Shown piece by piece: positions 42,968-51,884 of a stretch of DNA of 64,000 bases; position 1 is the stretch's first letter; each line of letters starts with the position of its first letter. Source of the DNA: Clostridiales bacterium. Its GTDB lineage: Bacteria; Bacillota; Clostridia; Christensenellales; Pumilibacteraceae. Made by a program: the position numbers and the translations under genes. The DNA is taken from contig JAFLVC010000004.1 in NCBI GenBank assembly GCA_022508505.1, positions 1 to 64,000 on the forward strand, written 5' to 3'. The notes beneath the pieces were generated by a model, which saw nothing but the letters and a program-made list of their open reading frames with translations, did no database searches and had not been told where the DNA came from.

Positions 42968-43135
42968 AGATTCTTCGACAGCTCAGGATCTGCTTCACAT
43001 CCCCTCAGTCGGCTTCTCTGACAGCTCCCCTTATTAAGGGGAGCCTGATTGTGGAAAAAGCGCGAGCATTTATATCTCGCGCTTCCGCAATTCTTATTTC
43101 TTATCTTTTATCTCTTGTCTTACCTGCGAAGCAGC
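42968..43135 (+). repeat. Short repeat island after the 41995 gene
   Basis: It has a GATTCTTCGACAGCTCAGGATC segment, R1 with a shortened first hairpin (42995-43046), a GAAAAAGCGCGAG...CTCGCGCTTCC hairpin and a reverse-oriented CTTATTTCTTATC repeat. Same orientation as the other islands. No gene is seen. Confidence 0.78.
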
Positions 43136-43146
43136 GCTGTGCTTTG

Positions 43147-43443
43147 CTACTTCTTGATAAACGTCAAGCACTCCGCCATGCCGCCGTCGGCGGTGGAGAC
43201 CGTTATGCCGTTTGCGATGCACTTTGTCGAATGGTTGAAAAGGCAGGGTGCATTGCAGCTTACGGCGGTGTCGACCGAGTTGTCAGGCCGCGCGAACTCC
43301 GCCGCCGCCTCAGTCTTGAGGTCGGAGCTCGACTTTTGGTAGGTAGTGCAAGCGGTGCCCTGAGATACCGCGACGTCGCTCGCGCAGCAGCTGTAGCCGT
43401 GATTGTAGCGGCAGTCGCGCTGGCCGCATTTTAAATCGTACAT
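43147..43443 (-). CDS. DUF1540 cysteine-rich protein
   Basis: A 98-residue protein with two DUF1540-like cysteine repeats: C6-C11-C19-C20 with C32, and a second set in VSCNAPCLFNH...KCIANGI...AECLTF. Nine or ten cysteines with one histidine suggest metal binding. Members of this family are found in spore-forming clostridia with unknown role. The ATG at 43443 has GAGGTG seven to eight bases upstream on the minus strand. The stop lies beside the repeat island at 43.0 kb. Confidence 0.85.
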   Translation of the reverse strand: MYDLKCGQRDCRYNHGYSCCASDVAVSQGTACTTYQKSSSDLKTEAAAEFARPDNSVDTAVSCNAPCLFNHSTKCIANGITVSTADGGMAECLTFIKK

Positions 43444-43541
43444 AGTTTTTCACCTCGCGTTAAGTTTGTTGATTGTAGTATTGACGCGGCGCGATATTTT
43501 ATGCGCGAATGACCCGCGCCTTTTTTCGGCTACGATTTGGG

Positions 43542-43570
43542 TTGATTTCGGCTTGGAAATGTGGTATTAT
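43542..43570 (+). promoter_or_regulatory. Promoter of the 43598 membrane gene
   Basis: TTGATT (43542-43547), 17 bp, TATTAT (43565-43570). Predicted start near 43577. This argues that translation starts at the GTG at 43598 and not at upstream in-frame codons. Confidence 0.65.
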
Positions 43571-43597
43571 CAAGTAAACGGGAAGAATCGGTTTTTT

Positions 43598-44758
43598 GTG
43601 AACGTAAAAGAATTTTTTGCCGCGCGGAAAGCATCCGCGTCAAATAACGAAAAGCGATACGCCGAGCTTCGAGTCATTCCGCAGCGTCGGCAGTCGGGCT
43701 ATGAGATAGCGTCTTATGCAGTGCTTCCGATGCTGCTTCTTGCGGCGGGCGCGTTGCCGTCGACCGCGCTCTTTCTCATGCCGATAATACTTCCGCTGTT
43801 GTACCTGCTGTTCAGGCGGTTCGGCGCGGTTTTTCCGCTGTCGTGCGTGCTGTTTTACGGTGTGTTCTCGCTCGTATTTAATTACGACGTGCTGACCGTA
43901 GTGTACGCCGTGTTTTTGTTTTTCGCGCTCATCGGCGTCGTGTTGTCGGCGCAGTTAAAACCGTATCTGTTGTGCATGACGGTCGCCGCCGTGTTCGCCG
44001 TTTTCGGCGCGTTTGCGGGCATGGGAATCGTGCGGCTCGCAGAGGGAAAGCCGCTCGGCGACGTCGGAAAAGAGTACGTCATGCGGCAAAGCGACGATCC
44101 GTTCGTCGACTATCTCGCGCGCGACTACTATGAAAACGCGAACATTCCCGAAGATATCGGACGGGTCAAGCCGAACGAAAAGGGGTACGACAAGGCTGTC
44201 GTCGAGCTTTTCGGCGAGTACGTCAAGGACGAGCTCGACGGCTACGCGCCGTATGACTGCGTGCACTTCGGCGGGCTTATCGCGCTCATCGCGTACTTTA
44301 TTTCGATAGCGATAAACCGCCGCACGGCGAGTGCGTACGACTGCGATATTTCGGCGGAAGAAGTGGCGCTCGGCACGCGCTGTCTCGGCGGCGTGCGGGT
44401 TGAAAACACGCCGATAGCCAATATGCGCTTTCCGCGCTCCTTCCTGTGGTCTGTACTGTTGCCCGCGCTTACGGCGTCCGTGCTTCTCGATATAATAGGC
44501 GGGTACGCGGCGCTGTCTGCGACCTTTATGCACGCGTTTATAACGCTTCCGACGGCGGCGGCGTTTGTGGGGCTTGCCGCGTACTTCGTTTCGCTCACTA
44601 AGGGCAAGGGCAGAGTCGTCGCATATATATTGTTTTTTGCGCTCATGATCGCCGCCGTGATAATCCCCATAGTGCTTTTGATTTCGTCCATACTCGGGCT
44701 TTGCGACATTATTTTGGATTTAAGGTTTTGGACCGACTTTATTCGCACCGAAGGATAG
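43598..44758 (+). CDS. Multi-pass membrane protein, unknown
   Basis: A 386-residue protein with about nine membrane helices. A soluble loop of roughly 75 residues (from MRQSDDPFVDY to YVKDEL, residues about 155-220) sits between the fifth and sixth. No transport or enzyme motif was recognised. The start is a GTG at 43598, downstream of the promoter; GGGAAG lies 13 bases before it, which is a weak RBS. It precedes the rplI operon by a separate promoter. Confidence 0.58.
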   Translation: MNVKEFFAARKASASNNEKRYAELRVIPQRRQSGYEIASYAVLPMLLLAAGALPSTALFLMPIILPLLYLLFRRFGAVFPLSCVLFYGVFSLVFNYDVLTVVYAVFLFFALIGVVLSAQLKPYLLCMTVAAVFAVFGAFAGMGIVRLAEGKPLGDVGKEYVMRQSDDPFVDYLARDYYENANIPEDIGRVKPNEKGYDKAVVELFGEYVKDELDGYAPYDCVHFGGLIALIAYFISIAINRRTASAYDCDISAEEVALGTRCLGGVRVENTPIANMRFPRSFLWSVLLPALTASVLLDIIGGYAALSATFMHAFITLPTAAAFVGLAAYFVSLTKGKGRVVAYILFFALMIAAVIIPIVLLISSILGLCDIILDLRFWTDFIRTEG

Positions 44759-44800
44759 CGCGCGCATACCGAATGATGAGTATATAAAACATTTCAATAC

Positions 44801-44829
44801 TTGACAAATGCGCGTGTGTTTGATAAAAT
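44801..44829 (+). promoter_or_regulatory. Promoter of the rplI-pdxS-pdxT-recF operon
   Basis: TTGACA (44801-44806), 17 bp, TAAAAT (44824-44829). The start near 44836 leaves a 24-nt leader to the rplI ATG at 44860, with GGTGATG before it. Confidence 0.75.
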
Positions 44830-44859
44830 TACATTATAAAATAAGTGTGTGGTGATGTT

Positions 44860-45303
44860 ATGAAAGTCATATTGCTAAAAGACGTAAAGGCACAGGGAAA
44901 AGCGGGCGAGGTCATAGACGTTTCGGACGGCTATGCGCGCAATTACTTGCTTCCCAACGGGCTCGCCAAGCAGGCGACGGCGACCGCGCTCAACTCGATG
45001 AAGATGTCAAAAGAAGCAGAGGATCGCCGCCGCAAAAAAGAGCACGACGAGGCCGTCGAGCTGTGCAAAAAGCTCGCCGGCGTCACAGTCGTCGTCAAGA
45101 TTAAGACGGGTGCAAACGGCAAGCTGTTCGGCGCTTTGAACACCGCCGCGATTTCGGACGCTCTAAAAGCGCAGGGCTACGAGCTCGACAAAAAGAAAAT
45201 CGTGCTGGCCGAGCCCATCAAGCAGCTCGGCAAATACACCGTTCAAATAAAGCCGTTTGCCGAGGTTTCGGGCAAGGTCAACATCTTAGTCGAGGCGGAA
45301 TAA
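44860..45303 (+). CDS. rplI: 50S ribosomal protein L9
   Basis: A 147-residue two-domain ribosomal protein beginning MKVILLKDVKAQGKAGEVIDV with the conserved YARNYLLPNGLA that follows. A long connecting helix and the C-terminal RNA-binding domain (TGANGKLFGALNTAAI...) are present. Start: ATG at 44860 with a GGTGATG element; a slightly longer frame from 44845 is less likely. It is usually found near rpsF or dnaB-type genes, but here heads a vitamin B6/recF operon. Confidence 0.95.
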   Translation: MKVILLKDVKAQGKAGEVIDVSDGYARNYLLPNGLAKQATATALNSMKMSKEAEDRRRKKEHDEAVELCKKLAGVTVVVKIKTGANGKLFGALNTAAISDALKAQGYELDKKKIVLAEPIKQLGKYTVQIKPFAEVSGKVNILVEAE

Positions 45304-45379
45304 ATCAGCCTCCGTCACGACAGTCGGTCGTGTAACACAAGCATTAAAAACCGCGTAAAGCGCGGACAAGGAGTATATA

Positions 45380-46279
45380 ATGGCAGTCAAGGAAAACAAG
45401 ACCAACGACAGAAAACTTTTGAACCGCAATCTTGCGCAGATGCTTAAAGGCGGCGTCATAATGGACGTTACGAGCGCCGAGCAGGCTCAGATTGCGCAGG
45501 CGGCGGGCGCGGTCGCGGTTATGGCGCTCGAGCGCGTGCCTGCGGACATTCGCCGTGAGGGCGGTGTCGCTCGCATGTCCGATCCCAAGATGATAGCCGA
45601 AATTCAAAACGCCGTCACCATTCCCGTAATGGCAAAGGTAAGAATAGGGCATTTCGTCGAGGCGCAAATCCTCGAGGCCATCAAGGTTGATTACATCGAC
45701 GAGAGCGAGGTCTTAACTCCCGCCGACGACTCCTACCATATCGATAAGAACAAGTTTGCGACGCCGTTTGTGTGCGGCGCGCGCGACCTCGGCGAAGCGC
45801 TCAGAAGAATTGCGGAGGGCGCGTCCATGATTCGCACCAAGGGCGAGGCCGGCACCGGCAACGTCGTCGAGGCGGTCAAGCACATGAGAAAAATGAAAAC
45901 GCAGATTGCCGAGGTTTCGGTGCTCGGACCCGAGCAGCTTGCAGCCTACGCAAAGGACATCGGCGCGCCGTACGAGCTCGTCAAGCTCGTTGCAAAGAAC
46001 AAGGCGCTTCCCGTCGTCAACTTTGCCGCCGGCGGCATTGCGACGCCCGCTGACGCCGCGCTCATGATGCAGCTCGGCGCGGACGGCGTGTTCGTCGGCA
46101 GCGGAATCTTCAAGTCTTCCGATCCCAAAGCGCGCGCGGAGGCGATTGTCAAGGCGGTCGCGTACTACAACGATCCCACCATTCTCGCCGGCGTAAGCTA
46201 CGGATTGGGCAAGGCTATGGACGGCGTGGACGTCGAGAACATGGCGGACGAGCAACGGCTTGCCAAGCGCGGCTGGTAA
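45380..46279 (+). CDS. pdxS: Pyridoxal 5'-phosphate synthase subunit PdxS
   Basis: A 299-residue TIM-barrel enzyme that builds pyridoxal phosphate from ribose 5-phosphate, glyceraldehyde 3-phosphate and ammonia from PdxT. The signature stretch [16 protein letters not shown] near residue 26 and [11 protein letters not shown] follow the family, with the active-site lysines in VKIDYIDE- and VKHMRK-like segments. AAGGAG precedes the ATG. It is directly followed by its partner pdxT, 16 bases apart. Confidence 0.97.
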   Translation: MAVKENKTNDRKLLNRNLAQMLKGGVIMDVTSAEQAQIAQAAGAVAVMALERVPADIRREGGVARMSDPKMIAEIQNAVTIPVMAKVRIGHFVEAQILEAIKVDYIDESEVLTPADDSYHIDKNKFATPFVCGARDLGEALRRIAEGASMIRTKGEAGTGNVVEAVKHMRKMKTQIAEVSVLGPEQLAAYAKDIGAPYELVKLVAKNKALPVVNFAAGGIATPADAALMMQLGADGVFVGSGIFKSSDPKARAEAIVKAVAYYNDPTILAGVSYGLGKAMDGVDVENMADEQRLAKRGW

Positions 46280-46295
46280 GCTGTAGGAGTATATC

Positions 46296-46871
46296 ATGAC
46301 AATAGGCGTACTTGCATTGCAGGGTTCGGTTGCCGAACACATCAAGCTGATTAAGTCCGTTAACAAGAAAATAGACGCCGTGCCCGTCAAGACAATCGAC
46401 GAGCTTGCCGCTGTCGACGGGCTTATAATTCCGGGCGGCGAAAGCACGACGCTTCGTATTCTTCTCGACGAGTTCAAGCTGTACACGCCCATCAGGACGC
46501 GTGTCGAAGCGGGCATGCCGGTATGGGGAACTTGCGCGGGGCTCATTCTCCTCGCAAACCGCATAGAGGGCGAGCGCTCGTACTTCGGGCTACTCGACAT
46601 AGACGTCAAGCGCAATGCGTACGGTAGGCAGATCGACAGCTTCGTAACAGAGGGCGATTTTGCCGGCATGTACGTCGGCATGGTGTTTATTCGCGCGCCG
46701 TTCATCACGCGCGTGGGACCTAACGTCGAGGTGCTTGCCGAGCATGACGGGCGTGCGGTTGCCGTCAAGCAGGACAACATACTTGCGACCGTTTTCCACC
46801 CCGAGCTTATCGCGCGCGACAACCGTATTCACAAGTATTTCATCAACATGGTCGAAGAATCTCTCAAATAG
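46296..46871 (+). CDS. pdxT: Glutaminase subunit PdxT of PLP synthase
   Basis: A 191-residue class I glutamine amidotransferase that feeds ammonia to PdxS. The nucleophile lies in WGTCAGLILLA (near residue 75), the substrate loop GGESTTLR near 47, and the catalytic His/Glu in VFHPEL near 169. Start ATG at 46296 follows GTAGGAG. It forms the usual 12 + 12 synthase with PdxS. Confidence 0.96.
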   Translation: MTIGVLALQGSVAEHIKLIKSVNKKIDAVPVKTIDELAAVDGLIIPGGESTTLRILLDEFKLYTPIRTRVEAGMPVWGTCAGLILLANRIEGERSYFGLLDIDVKRNAYGRQIDSFVTEGDFAGMYVGMVFIRAPFITRVGPNVEVLAEHDGRAVAVKQDNILATVFHPELIARDNRIHKYFINMVEESLK

Positions 46872-46874
46872 AAT

Positions 46875-47666
46875 ATGAGCATTTTCGGCAAAGTTAAATC
46901 CGCTAAGCGCCCCGTCGTGGGGCTTGTTTTGGGCGGAGGAGGAGCGCGCGGATTTGTTCAAGTCGGCGCGCTCAAAGCGTTTTACGAGCGCAATATCGAC
47001 TTCGACCTGTGCGTCGGAACGTCTGTCGGCAGCATTGTAGGCGCGCTGTACTGCGCGGGGCTTACGCCCTCCGAGATAGAGCGTGCCGCCGAATACGTCG
47101 AGATTTCAGACCTTCACGGACGGCTTTTGATAAAGCCGGACGATCCGCGAAGGATAGGCAGGGTGGTGTGTAACCTCATCGGCGACATAAGGATTGAGGA
47201 CCTCAAAAAGAAGTTTGCCGCCGTCGCGACCGACCTTAAAACAGACAAGCAGGTCGTGCTCGACAAGGGCTCTGTGCTCGACGCGGTTTCTGCGTCGTCG
47301 GCGTTTCCCATAGCGTACACGCCGCTCGCCATAGACGATATGAACTTGACCGACGGCGGGCTTACCAACAATATCCCCGCCGACGTTGCGCGAATGCTGG
47401 GCGCCGCCAAGGTGGTGACGGTCGACGCGCACGGCTCGCGCGGGAGCGGCACGGACGGCACGGGAGTATTCGACATTGTGCGCGCAATGTTTTCCATAAT
47501 GAGCGCAAACGCCTCGACGGTGGGGCTGATGCAGTCGGACATAGTGATTGCGCCAGACACTTCGGGGTTTAAATCGACGAGCAAGGCCGGATACAGAGAA
47601 ATGATTGAGATAGGCTACCGCGCGGCAATGGAAAAGTGCGACGAGATAGAGCGGCTGTTCGAATAG
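46875..47666 (+). CDS. Patatin-like phospholipase
   Basis: A 263-residue serine hydrolase of the patatin/RssA type with LGGGGARGFVQVGAL (oxyanion hole, residues 16-30), GTSVG (nucleophile Ser near residue 50) and DGGLTNNIP (catalytic Asp near residue 158). No membrane segment. It begins just four bases after the pdxT stop and is cotranscribed. The substrate in bacteria is often membrane phospholipid; here unknown. Confidence 0.9.
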   Translation: MSIFGKVKSAKRPVVGLVLGGGGARGFVQVGALKAFYERNIDFDLCVGTSVGSIVGALYCAGLTPSEIERAAEYVEISDLHGRLLIKPDDPRRIGRVVCNLIGDIRIEDLKKKFAAVATDLKTDKQVVLDKGSVLDAVSASSAFPIAYTPLAIDDMNLTDGGLTNNIPADVARMLGAAKVVTVDAHGSRGSGTDGTGVFDIVRAMFSIMSANASTVGLMQSDIVIAPDTSGFKSTSKAGYREMIEIGYRAAMEKCDEIERLFE

Positions 47667-47705
47667 TTCGCATAAAATGAGAAAAACGGCGACAAGGAGA
47701 AAGGT

Positions 47706-48986
47706 ATGGCGAGCCACAGAAAAGCGTACATAATAGACATAGCTATATTGGTCATAGTTGCGATAATTCTCGCAATTACCATGGCGTTTTCGAGGGCGAT
47801 AGAATTTGCGCTCGGTCTTAGCTACTACAAGACCGTCGACGTAACGGCAGGCGACACGGGCGAAGGCGACGGCTTTGTCAGCGATGACGGGCAGCTGAAA
47901 GTGAACTTTATCGACGTCGGTCAGGGCGATTGCACCATAATACAGCTACCCGACGGCAAGGCTATGATAATCGACGCCGGAAAGGGCAATAAATCGGTCA
48001 AGGCCTCGATAGATAATTTTATCGACGAAAACTTCGACGAGAGCTTCAAATACTTCGACTACGCGATACTGACTCACCCCGACGACGATCACTGCGGAAG
48101 CTGGGCGTACGTTCTCAATAAGTACCCCGCGCGGGTGTGTTACCGTCCCAACGTCGAGGCGACCAAGGACTATACCGATCCCGCAGGCTCACTTCCCAAG
48201 AAAAAGGAAACCGCCGCTTACCGCGACGCCGTCAAGGCGATGTACAAGCAAATAGACGGCGAACCCAACACCGTGTACATAACCGACCCCAAAAGCGACG
48301 AGCAGACTATAGTGGGCGAGGACAACTCCTACACGTTCACATTCTATTCGCCGCTCAGCGAGGTTTACACCGATTGGAACGACTATTCGCCCATAATGAT
48401 ACTCAGCTACAAGGGCTTTAACTTCGCAATTTCGGGCGATGCCGAAAAGACCAACGAGTCGGAGTTTGCCGAAAAAGTGAAAAGCGCGAGGACGGACGGC
48501 GTTACCGATAAGTACGATATTTTTACGGACAGCTACACCGTAAACCTAATTAAGTGCGGGCATCACGGTTCGCGCACTTCCACCTCGCAGGCGTATATCG
48601 ACGCCATAACGACGCCGGAGGGCGCACAGCAGGCGTACTACATCATTTCGTGCGGCGAGGGCAATTCCTACAAGCATCCGCATAAAGAGACTCTTAACCG
48701 CTTAAAGGATATGGGCGTGCCCGACGACAACGTGTTGCGCACTGATATTTTAGGCACCATTACGATTTCCGTACGTATGGACGCCAACGGAAATTACAAC
48801 CTTTTTTACGGCAACGTGGCTAAAAAATCGGTGCTCACCTATAACAAGATCGGCAATATCGATTTGACATGGCCGCTTGTCGCCTGGGTTGGCTATGCGG
48901 TGCTCGTGATTGTAGTCGCGCTTCATGCCGCAGGACTCAAATTTTTCGGCGGCGGAAGTGATGGCGGCAGAGGGAAAAGGCGTTGA
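47706..48986 (+). CDS. Membrane-anchored ComEC-like metallo-beta-lactamase hydrolase
   Basis: A 426-residue protein with an N-terminal membrane helix (residues 9-35), a metallo-beta-lactamase domain and a C-terminal helix. Visible motifs are VGQGDCTIIQLPDG (near 77), MIIDAGKG, and the metal site THPDDDHCGSW (near 121). A later KCGHHGSRTS segment and GEGNSYKHPH are typical of the ComEC/Rec2 C-terminal nuclease-like domain. It lacks the ComEC channel domain and so is a stand-alone secreted-side hydrolase. It overlaps recF. Confidence 0.85.
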   Translation: MASHRKAYIIDIAILVIVAIILAITMAFSRAIEFALGLSYYKTVDVTAGDTGEGDGFVSDDGQLKVNFIDVGQGDCTIIQLPDGKAMIIDAGKGNKSVKASIDNFIDENFDESFKYFDYAILTHPDDDHCGSWAYVLNKYPARVCYRPNVEATKDYTDPAGSLPKKKETAAYRDAVKAMYKQIDGEPNTVYITDPKSDEQTIVGEDNSYTFTFYSPLSEVYTDWNDYSPIMILSYKGFNFAISGDAEKTNESEFAEKVKSARTDGVTDKYDIFTDSYTVNLIKCGHHGSRTSTSQAYIDAITTPEGAQQAYYIISCGEGNSYKHPHKETLNRLKDMGVPDDNVLRTDILGTITISVRMDANGNYNLFYGNVAKKSVLTYNKIGNIDLTWPLVAWVGYAVLVIVVALHAAGLKFFGGGSDGGRGKRR

Positions 48987-50041
48987 TAGTACGGCGGCTC
49001 GAAGTTGTCGATTACCGAAACGCCGAGAGGCGGACGGTGGAGTTTTCGGACGGGCGCAACGCGTTCGTCGGGCCCAATGCGCGCGGCAAGACCAATCTTT
49101 TGGAGGCCGTGTACTTTGCGGGCGTCGGAAAATCGTTCCGCACGCCGCGCGACAAAGAGCTCATCAAGCACGACAAGACCAAAGCATTTATATCGGTTAC
49201 GGCGGACAAGGAGAGTGGCGCCGAGCGCGTCAAAATAGTCATAGACAGAGCGGTGAATAAGCGCGTGTCGGTGAACGACGTGCCTATTTCGCGCATGAGC
49301 GAGCTGATGGGCGTTTGTCCCGTCGTGCTGTTCTGCCCGGACGGGCTCAAAATAATAAAGGAAGCGCCCGCCGATCGCAGGCGGTTTATGGACATCTCGC
49401 TATGCCAGGTTTCCAAGGCGTACTTCGCCTCGCTGTCGCGCTACGACAAGATTTTGACGAGCAGAAACAGGCTACTTAAAAGCGGCGGCGCAAACGACAA
49501 CACGCTCGCGCCGTGGGACGAGCTTCTCGCTTCCGAGGGCGCGAAGATAGTCAAGTCGCGGCGGGGGTATATCAAAAAGCTTCAAGACCCCACAGCCGAG
49601 TTTCACGCCTTTTTGTCGGGCGGCTCGGAGAGCCCCGAGCTCGAATACGAGGGCGCGGAAGGGGACAGTGTGGAGTGCATAAAAGGTGAGCTCCTCGCCG
49701 CTATGAAGCGCGACCGCGACAATGATTTGCGGCTCAAATACACGCACACAGGCCCGCACAAGGACGACATCAAGATTAAGGTCAACGGCGTGGATATTCG
49801 AACGTACGGCTCGCAGGGGCAGCAGCGCACAATCGCGCTCGCTTTAAAGCTTGCCGAAATGCGAATTCTAACCGACGTTCTCGGCACGAGTCCGGTGCTC
49901 CTTCTTGACGACGTTTTCAGCGAGCTCGACGGCGGGCGGCGCAAAAAACTGCTCTCCGCGCTTGACGGATTTCAGACGATAATCACGTCGACGGACGACG
50001 ACGAGTTCGGCGAGTTCGGCGTAAATGTAATAAGAATGTAA
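48983..50041 (+). CDS. recF: DNA replication/repair protein RecF
   Basis: A 352-residue SMC-like ATPase that loads RecA at single-strand gaps. Walker A GPNARGKTNLLEAVYF (near 31-46) and the ABC-type C-terminal region with LLLDDVFSELDGG (near 305) are both present. Translation starts with TTG, overlapping the preceding stop as TTGA, so expression depends on the upstream hydrolase gene. Normally recF lies beside dnaA and dnaN, but here it ends a pdx operon; there is no origin signature in the window. Confidence 0.93.
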   Translation: MIVRRLEVVDYRNAERRTVEFSDGRNAFVGPNARGKTNLLEAVYFAGVGKSFRTPRDKELIKHDKTKAFISVTADKESGAERVKIVIDRAVNKRVSVNDVPISRMSELMGVCPVVLFCPDGLKIIKEAPADRRRFMDISLCQVSKAYFASLSRYDKILTSRNRLLKSGGANDNTLAPWDELLASEGAKIVKSRRGYIKKLQDPTAEFHAFLSGGSESPELEYEGAEGDSVECIKGELLAAMKRDRDNDLRLKYTHTGPHKDDIKIKVNGVDIRTYGSQGQQRTIALALKLAEMRILTDVLGTSPVLLLDDVFSELDGGRRKKLLSALDGFQTIITSTDDDEFGEFGVNVIRM

Positions 50042-50070
50042 AAACCCGACAGATTGTTTGTCGGGTTTTT
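50041..50070 (+). terminator. Operon terminator after recF
   Basis: AAAACCCGACA (50041-50051) pairs with TGTCGGGTTTT (50059-50069), with the T-tract forming part of the stem. It also contains an A-run suitable for the minus strand. Confidence 0.85.
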
Positions 50071-50089
50071 ACGTGCGGTATTGATAATT

Positions 50090-50443
50090 CTATTTATCTA
50101 TCTTAACGGCTTTTTGATTTAGTCTGACGAAGATGTTCATCAGCTCGCTGTCGTAATTGAAAATCAGTTCTTTAACTTCGTTCGGCAGAGCTTTGATTTT
50201 TTCCGCCAATTGTTTATCTTTTTCATAAGCGGCAATATCGCTGTAAAAGAACTCCTCAGCCGTGCTTCCGCATTCATCGATTATCTTTAAAAGCACATCC
50301 ACGCTCGGTAAAAAGTCCTTCTTGCTCTCCAAACGGTTTATGTAGCTCGGATTCATTCCGATAGCGTATGACAGAGCTTTCTGCGTCAGCTTTGCCTTAA
50401 CTCTGATAAATCCTATGCGGTTGATTATATCGACCTTATCCAC
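50090..50443 (-). CDS. XRE-family HTH regulator
   Basis: A 117-residue protein starting with GTG at 50443, with AGAGGTG before it. The helix-turn-helix is residues 8-58 (RVKAKLTQKALSYAIGMNPS and YINRLESKK), followed by a helical C-terminal region. Divergently transcribed from the 391-residue unknown protein; both share AT-rich DNA and a 191-base control region, which suggests that it regulates its neighbour. Confidence 0.82.
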   Translation of the reverse strand: MDKVDIINRIGFIRVKAKLTQKALSYAIGMNPSYINRLESKKDFLPSVDVLLKIIDECGSTAEEFFYSDIAAYEKDKQLAEKIKALPNEVKELIFNYDSELMNIFVRLNQKAVKIDK

Positions 50444-50519
50444 GCGACACCTCTTTAATATTCGTTATTACCATTATAAAACTTAATTATGCTATTTGCG
50501 GCGTGGTGTTCTTGGTAAA

Positions 50520-50603
50520 ATAGTGTACTATGTTCATAATTTTACAAAAAATGCACATATAACGTAGTAATTGCTTGACATAAACGTGGCACATGATTAT
50601 AAT
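50520..50603. promoter_or_regulatory. Divergent control region with palindrome and promoter
   Basis: ATAGT-GT-ACTAT (50520-50531) is an inverted repeat suitable as an operator. TTGACA (50575-50580), 17 bp, TATAAT (50598-50603) drives the rightward gene. The leftward XRE gene has TATAAT on the minus strand at 50478-50473 but no good -35. Confidence 0.6.
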
Positions 50604-50634
50604 ATACACATCAAACACTACAAAGGGGATGCTT

Positions 50635-51810
50635 ATGGCAAGTATATTGGATAAAATTAAAAACTTTTTCTATGTATCTAAAATCAAATCCGGAGAAAAA
50701 GAATTCGGTAATGTGGATTCCATATTCGAAAGCAATCTGAAATGCGTCGTCGAAAAAACTTACTCTGTTCAGCTCAGCGAATATTACAAAGCGAGCATTC
50801 GTCCCGAACAAGCGGCGCGATACTGCGTTAAGCATTGCTCAGACGGCAAACCGTTTTATGTTCTGACGTGCGGAAGAGACTATTTGGGACATATTAAAAA
50901 CAAGCAGGCAAAAGAAATAACCGCAATCGTATCCGCGCAGCTGAAAGCATACTCCGAAAGCGGACAAAGCAAAGGAAAAGCTTATTATAATGCCGCCGCC
51001 GCAGTTTTGGCCGAAATCGAAAAAACAATTAAAGATGTTACGCTGATAGGATTTACTTGCGACAAAAGTATGGCGTATGACTTTGAAACGTTTAAATACT
51101 CTCAAGATATGACTGACGACGAGCTGACCGCCGCGTGGGGCAAAGTGGGGGGATCGGAGAGGCTCTATATTATCAGTGAAATTCTCGGCAACAAGAAAAA
51201 TATAGTGCCGCAAAGTATTAGAGTGTTTCTTGCGGAGAACAACCGCCTATTCGATACGATTTATTGGAAAATCGTAAAGCACCAGCTCCAATTAGACGAT
51301 CCCATTGATGAAAAAGTGTTCAAAATGATTAAGGATTATTCCGAAATCAGAGCCGCTCTTGCAGACGGATATAATATTCACGGGTTGAATTTCGGACAAC
51401 AGATTCAATTTGCAACATTAAAAATGGCTCTTACACTCGGTAGTTCTTATGTAGATGAGCTTCGCGCCGTAGATGGCTGGCTCAGTGTGCCCGAAATGGA
51501 ATTTAAAATAAATGAGTACGAAGAGATAATGAAAGAAAAGCATATAACATCGGCAATGACACCGACTATGCAACAAGAAGCGTCACAGCGGAAGCAAGAA
51601 GCATTGCTAAAACAACAGATTGAAGCGCAAAAGGCGACGGCAAGAGCTCCGCTGCAAGCGCAGCTCGCTCAAATGAGAGCGCAGATAAAAATATTGGAAG
51701 GCAGGCGATGGGATACAAGAAATACGCCGGAAGGGTTAGATAACGAACGACAGATAAGAGAACTGCAAAAACAGTGCTCCGACCTCGAATGGCAGTTGAG
51801 GAATATATAA
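50635..51810 (+). CDS. Unknown protein with C-terminal coiled coil
   Basis: A 391-residue soluble protein of no recognised family. A mixed alpha/beta N-terminal half carries Cys and aromatic clusters (RYCVKHCSDGKPFYVLTCG). A helical section follows, and a strong Gln/Ala-rich coiled coil spans about residues 320-391 (KQEALLKQQIEAQKATARA onward). The ATG at 50635 has AAAGGGG upstream with proper spacing. Lower GC content and different codon use than neighbours suggest transfer together with the XRE gene. A role in stress or defence is possible but unproven. Confidence 0.55.
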   Translation: MASILDKIKNFFYVSKIKSGEKEFGNVDSIFESNLKCVVEKTYSVQLSEYYKASIRPEQAARYCVKHCSDGKPFYVLTCGRDYLGHIKNKQAKEITAIVSAQLKAYSESGQSKGKAYYNAAAAVLAEIEKTIKDVTLIGFTCDKSMAYDFETFKYSQDMTDDELTAAWGKVGGSERLYIISEILGNKKNIVPQSIRVFLAENNRLFDTIYWKIVKHQLQLDDPIDEKVFKMIKDYSEIRAALADGYNIHGLNFGQQIQFATLKMALTLGSSYVDELRAVDGWLSVPEMEFKINEYEEIMKEKHITSAMTPTMQQEASQRKQEALLKQQIEAQKATARAPLQAQLAQMRAQIKILEGRRWDTRNTPEGLDNERQIRELQKQCSDLEWQLRNI

Positions 51811-51837
51811 AAAGTTTTTCTTTTAAGTTTATTATAT

Positions 51838-51877
51838 ACGGTTTACATTCTCTTGCCGAATGTAGACCGTTTTTATT
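51838..51877 (+). terminator. Strong terminator after the 50635 gene
   Basis: A 13-bp stem (51838-51850 with 51858-51870, one G-U pair), seven-base loop and TTTTATT tail. Confidence 0.88.
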
Positions 51878-51884
51878 ATCATTA

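Noticed and set aside
43049-43434. Plus-strand frames opposite the DUF1540 gene
   Set aside because: The minus-strand protein has the DUF1540 cysteine pattern and a proper RBS. The plus frames start in a repeat.
50575-50640. RecF operon location as a replication origin
   Set aside because: No DnaA-box cluster, dnaA or dnaN is present. recF alone does not mark an origin here.
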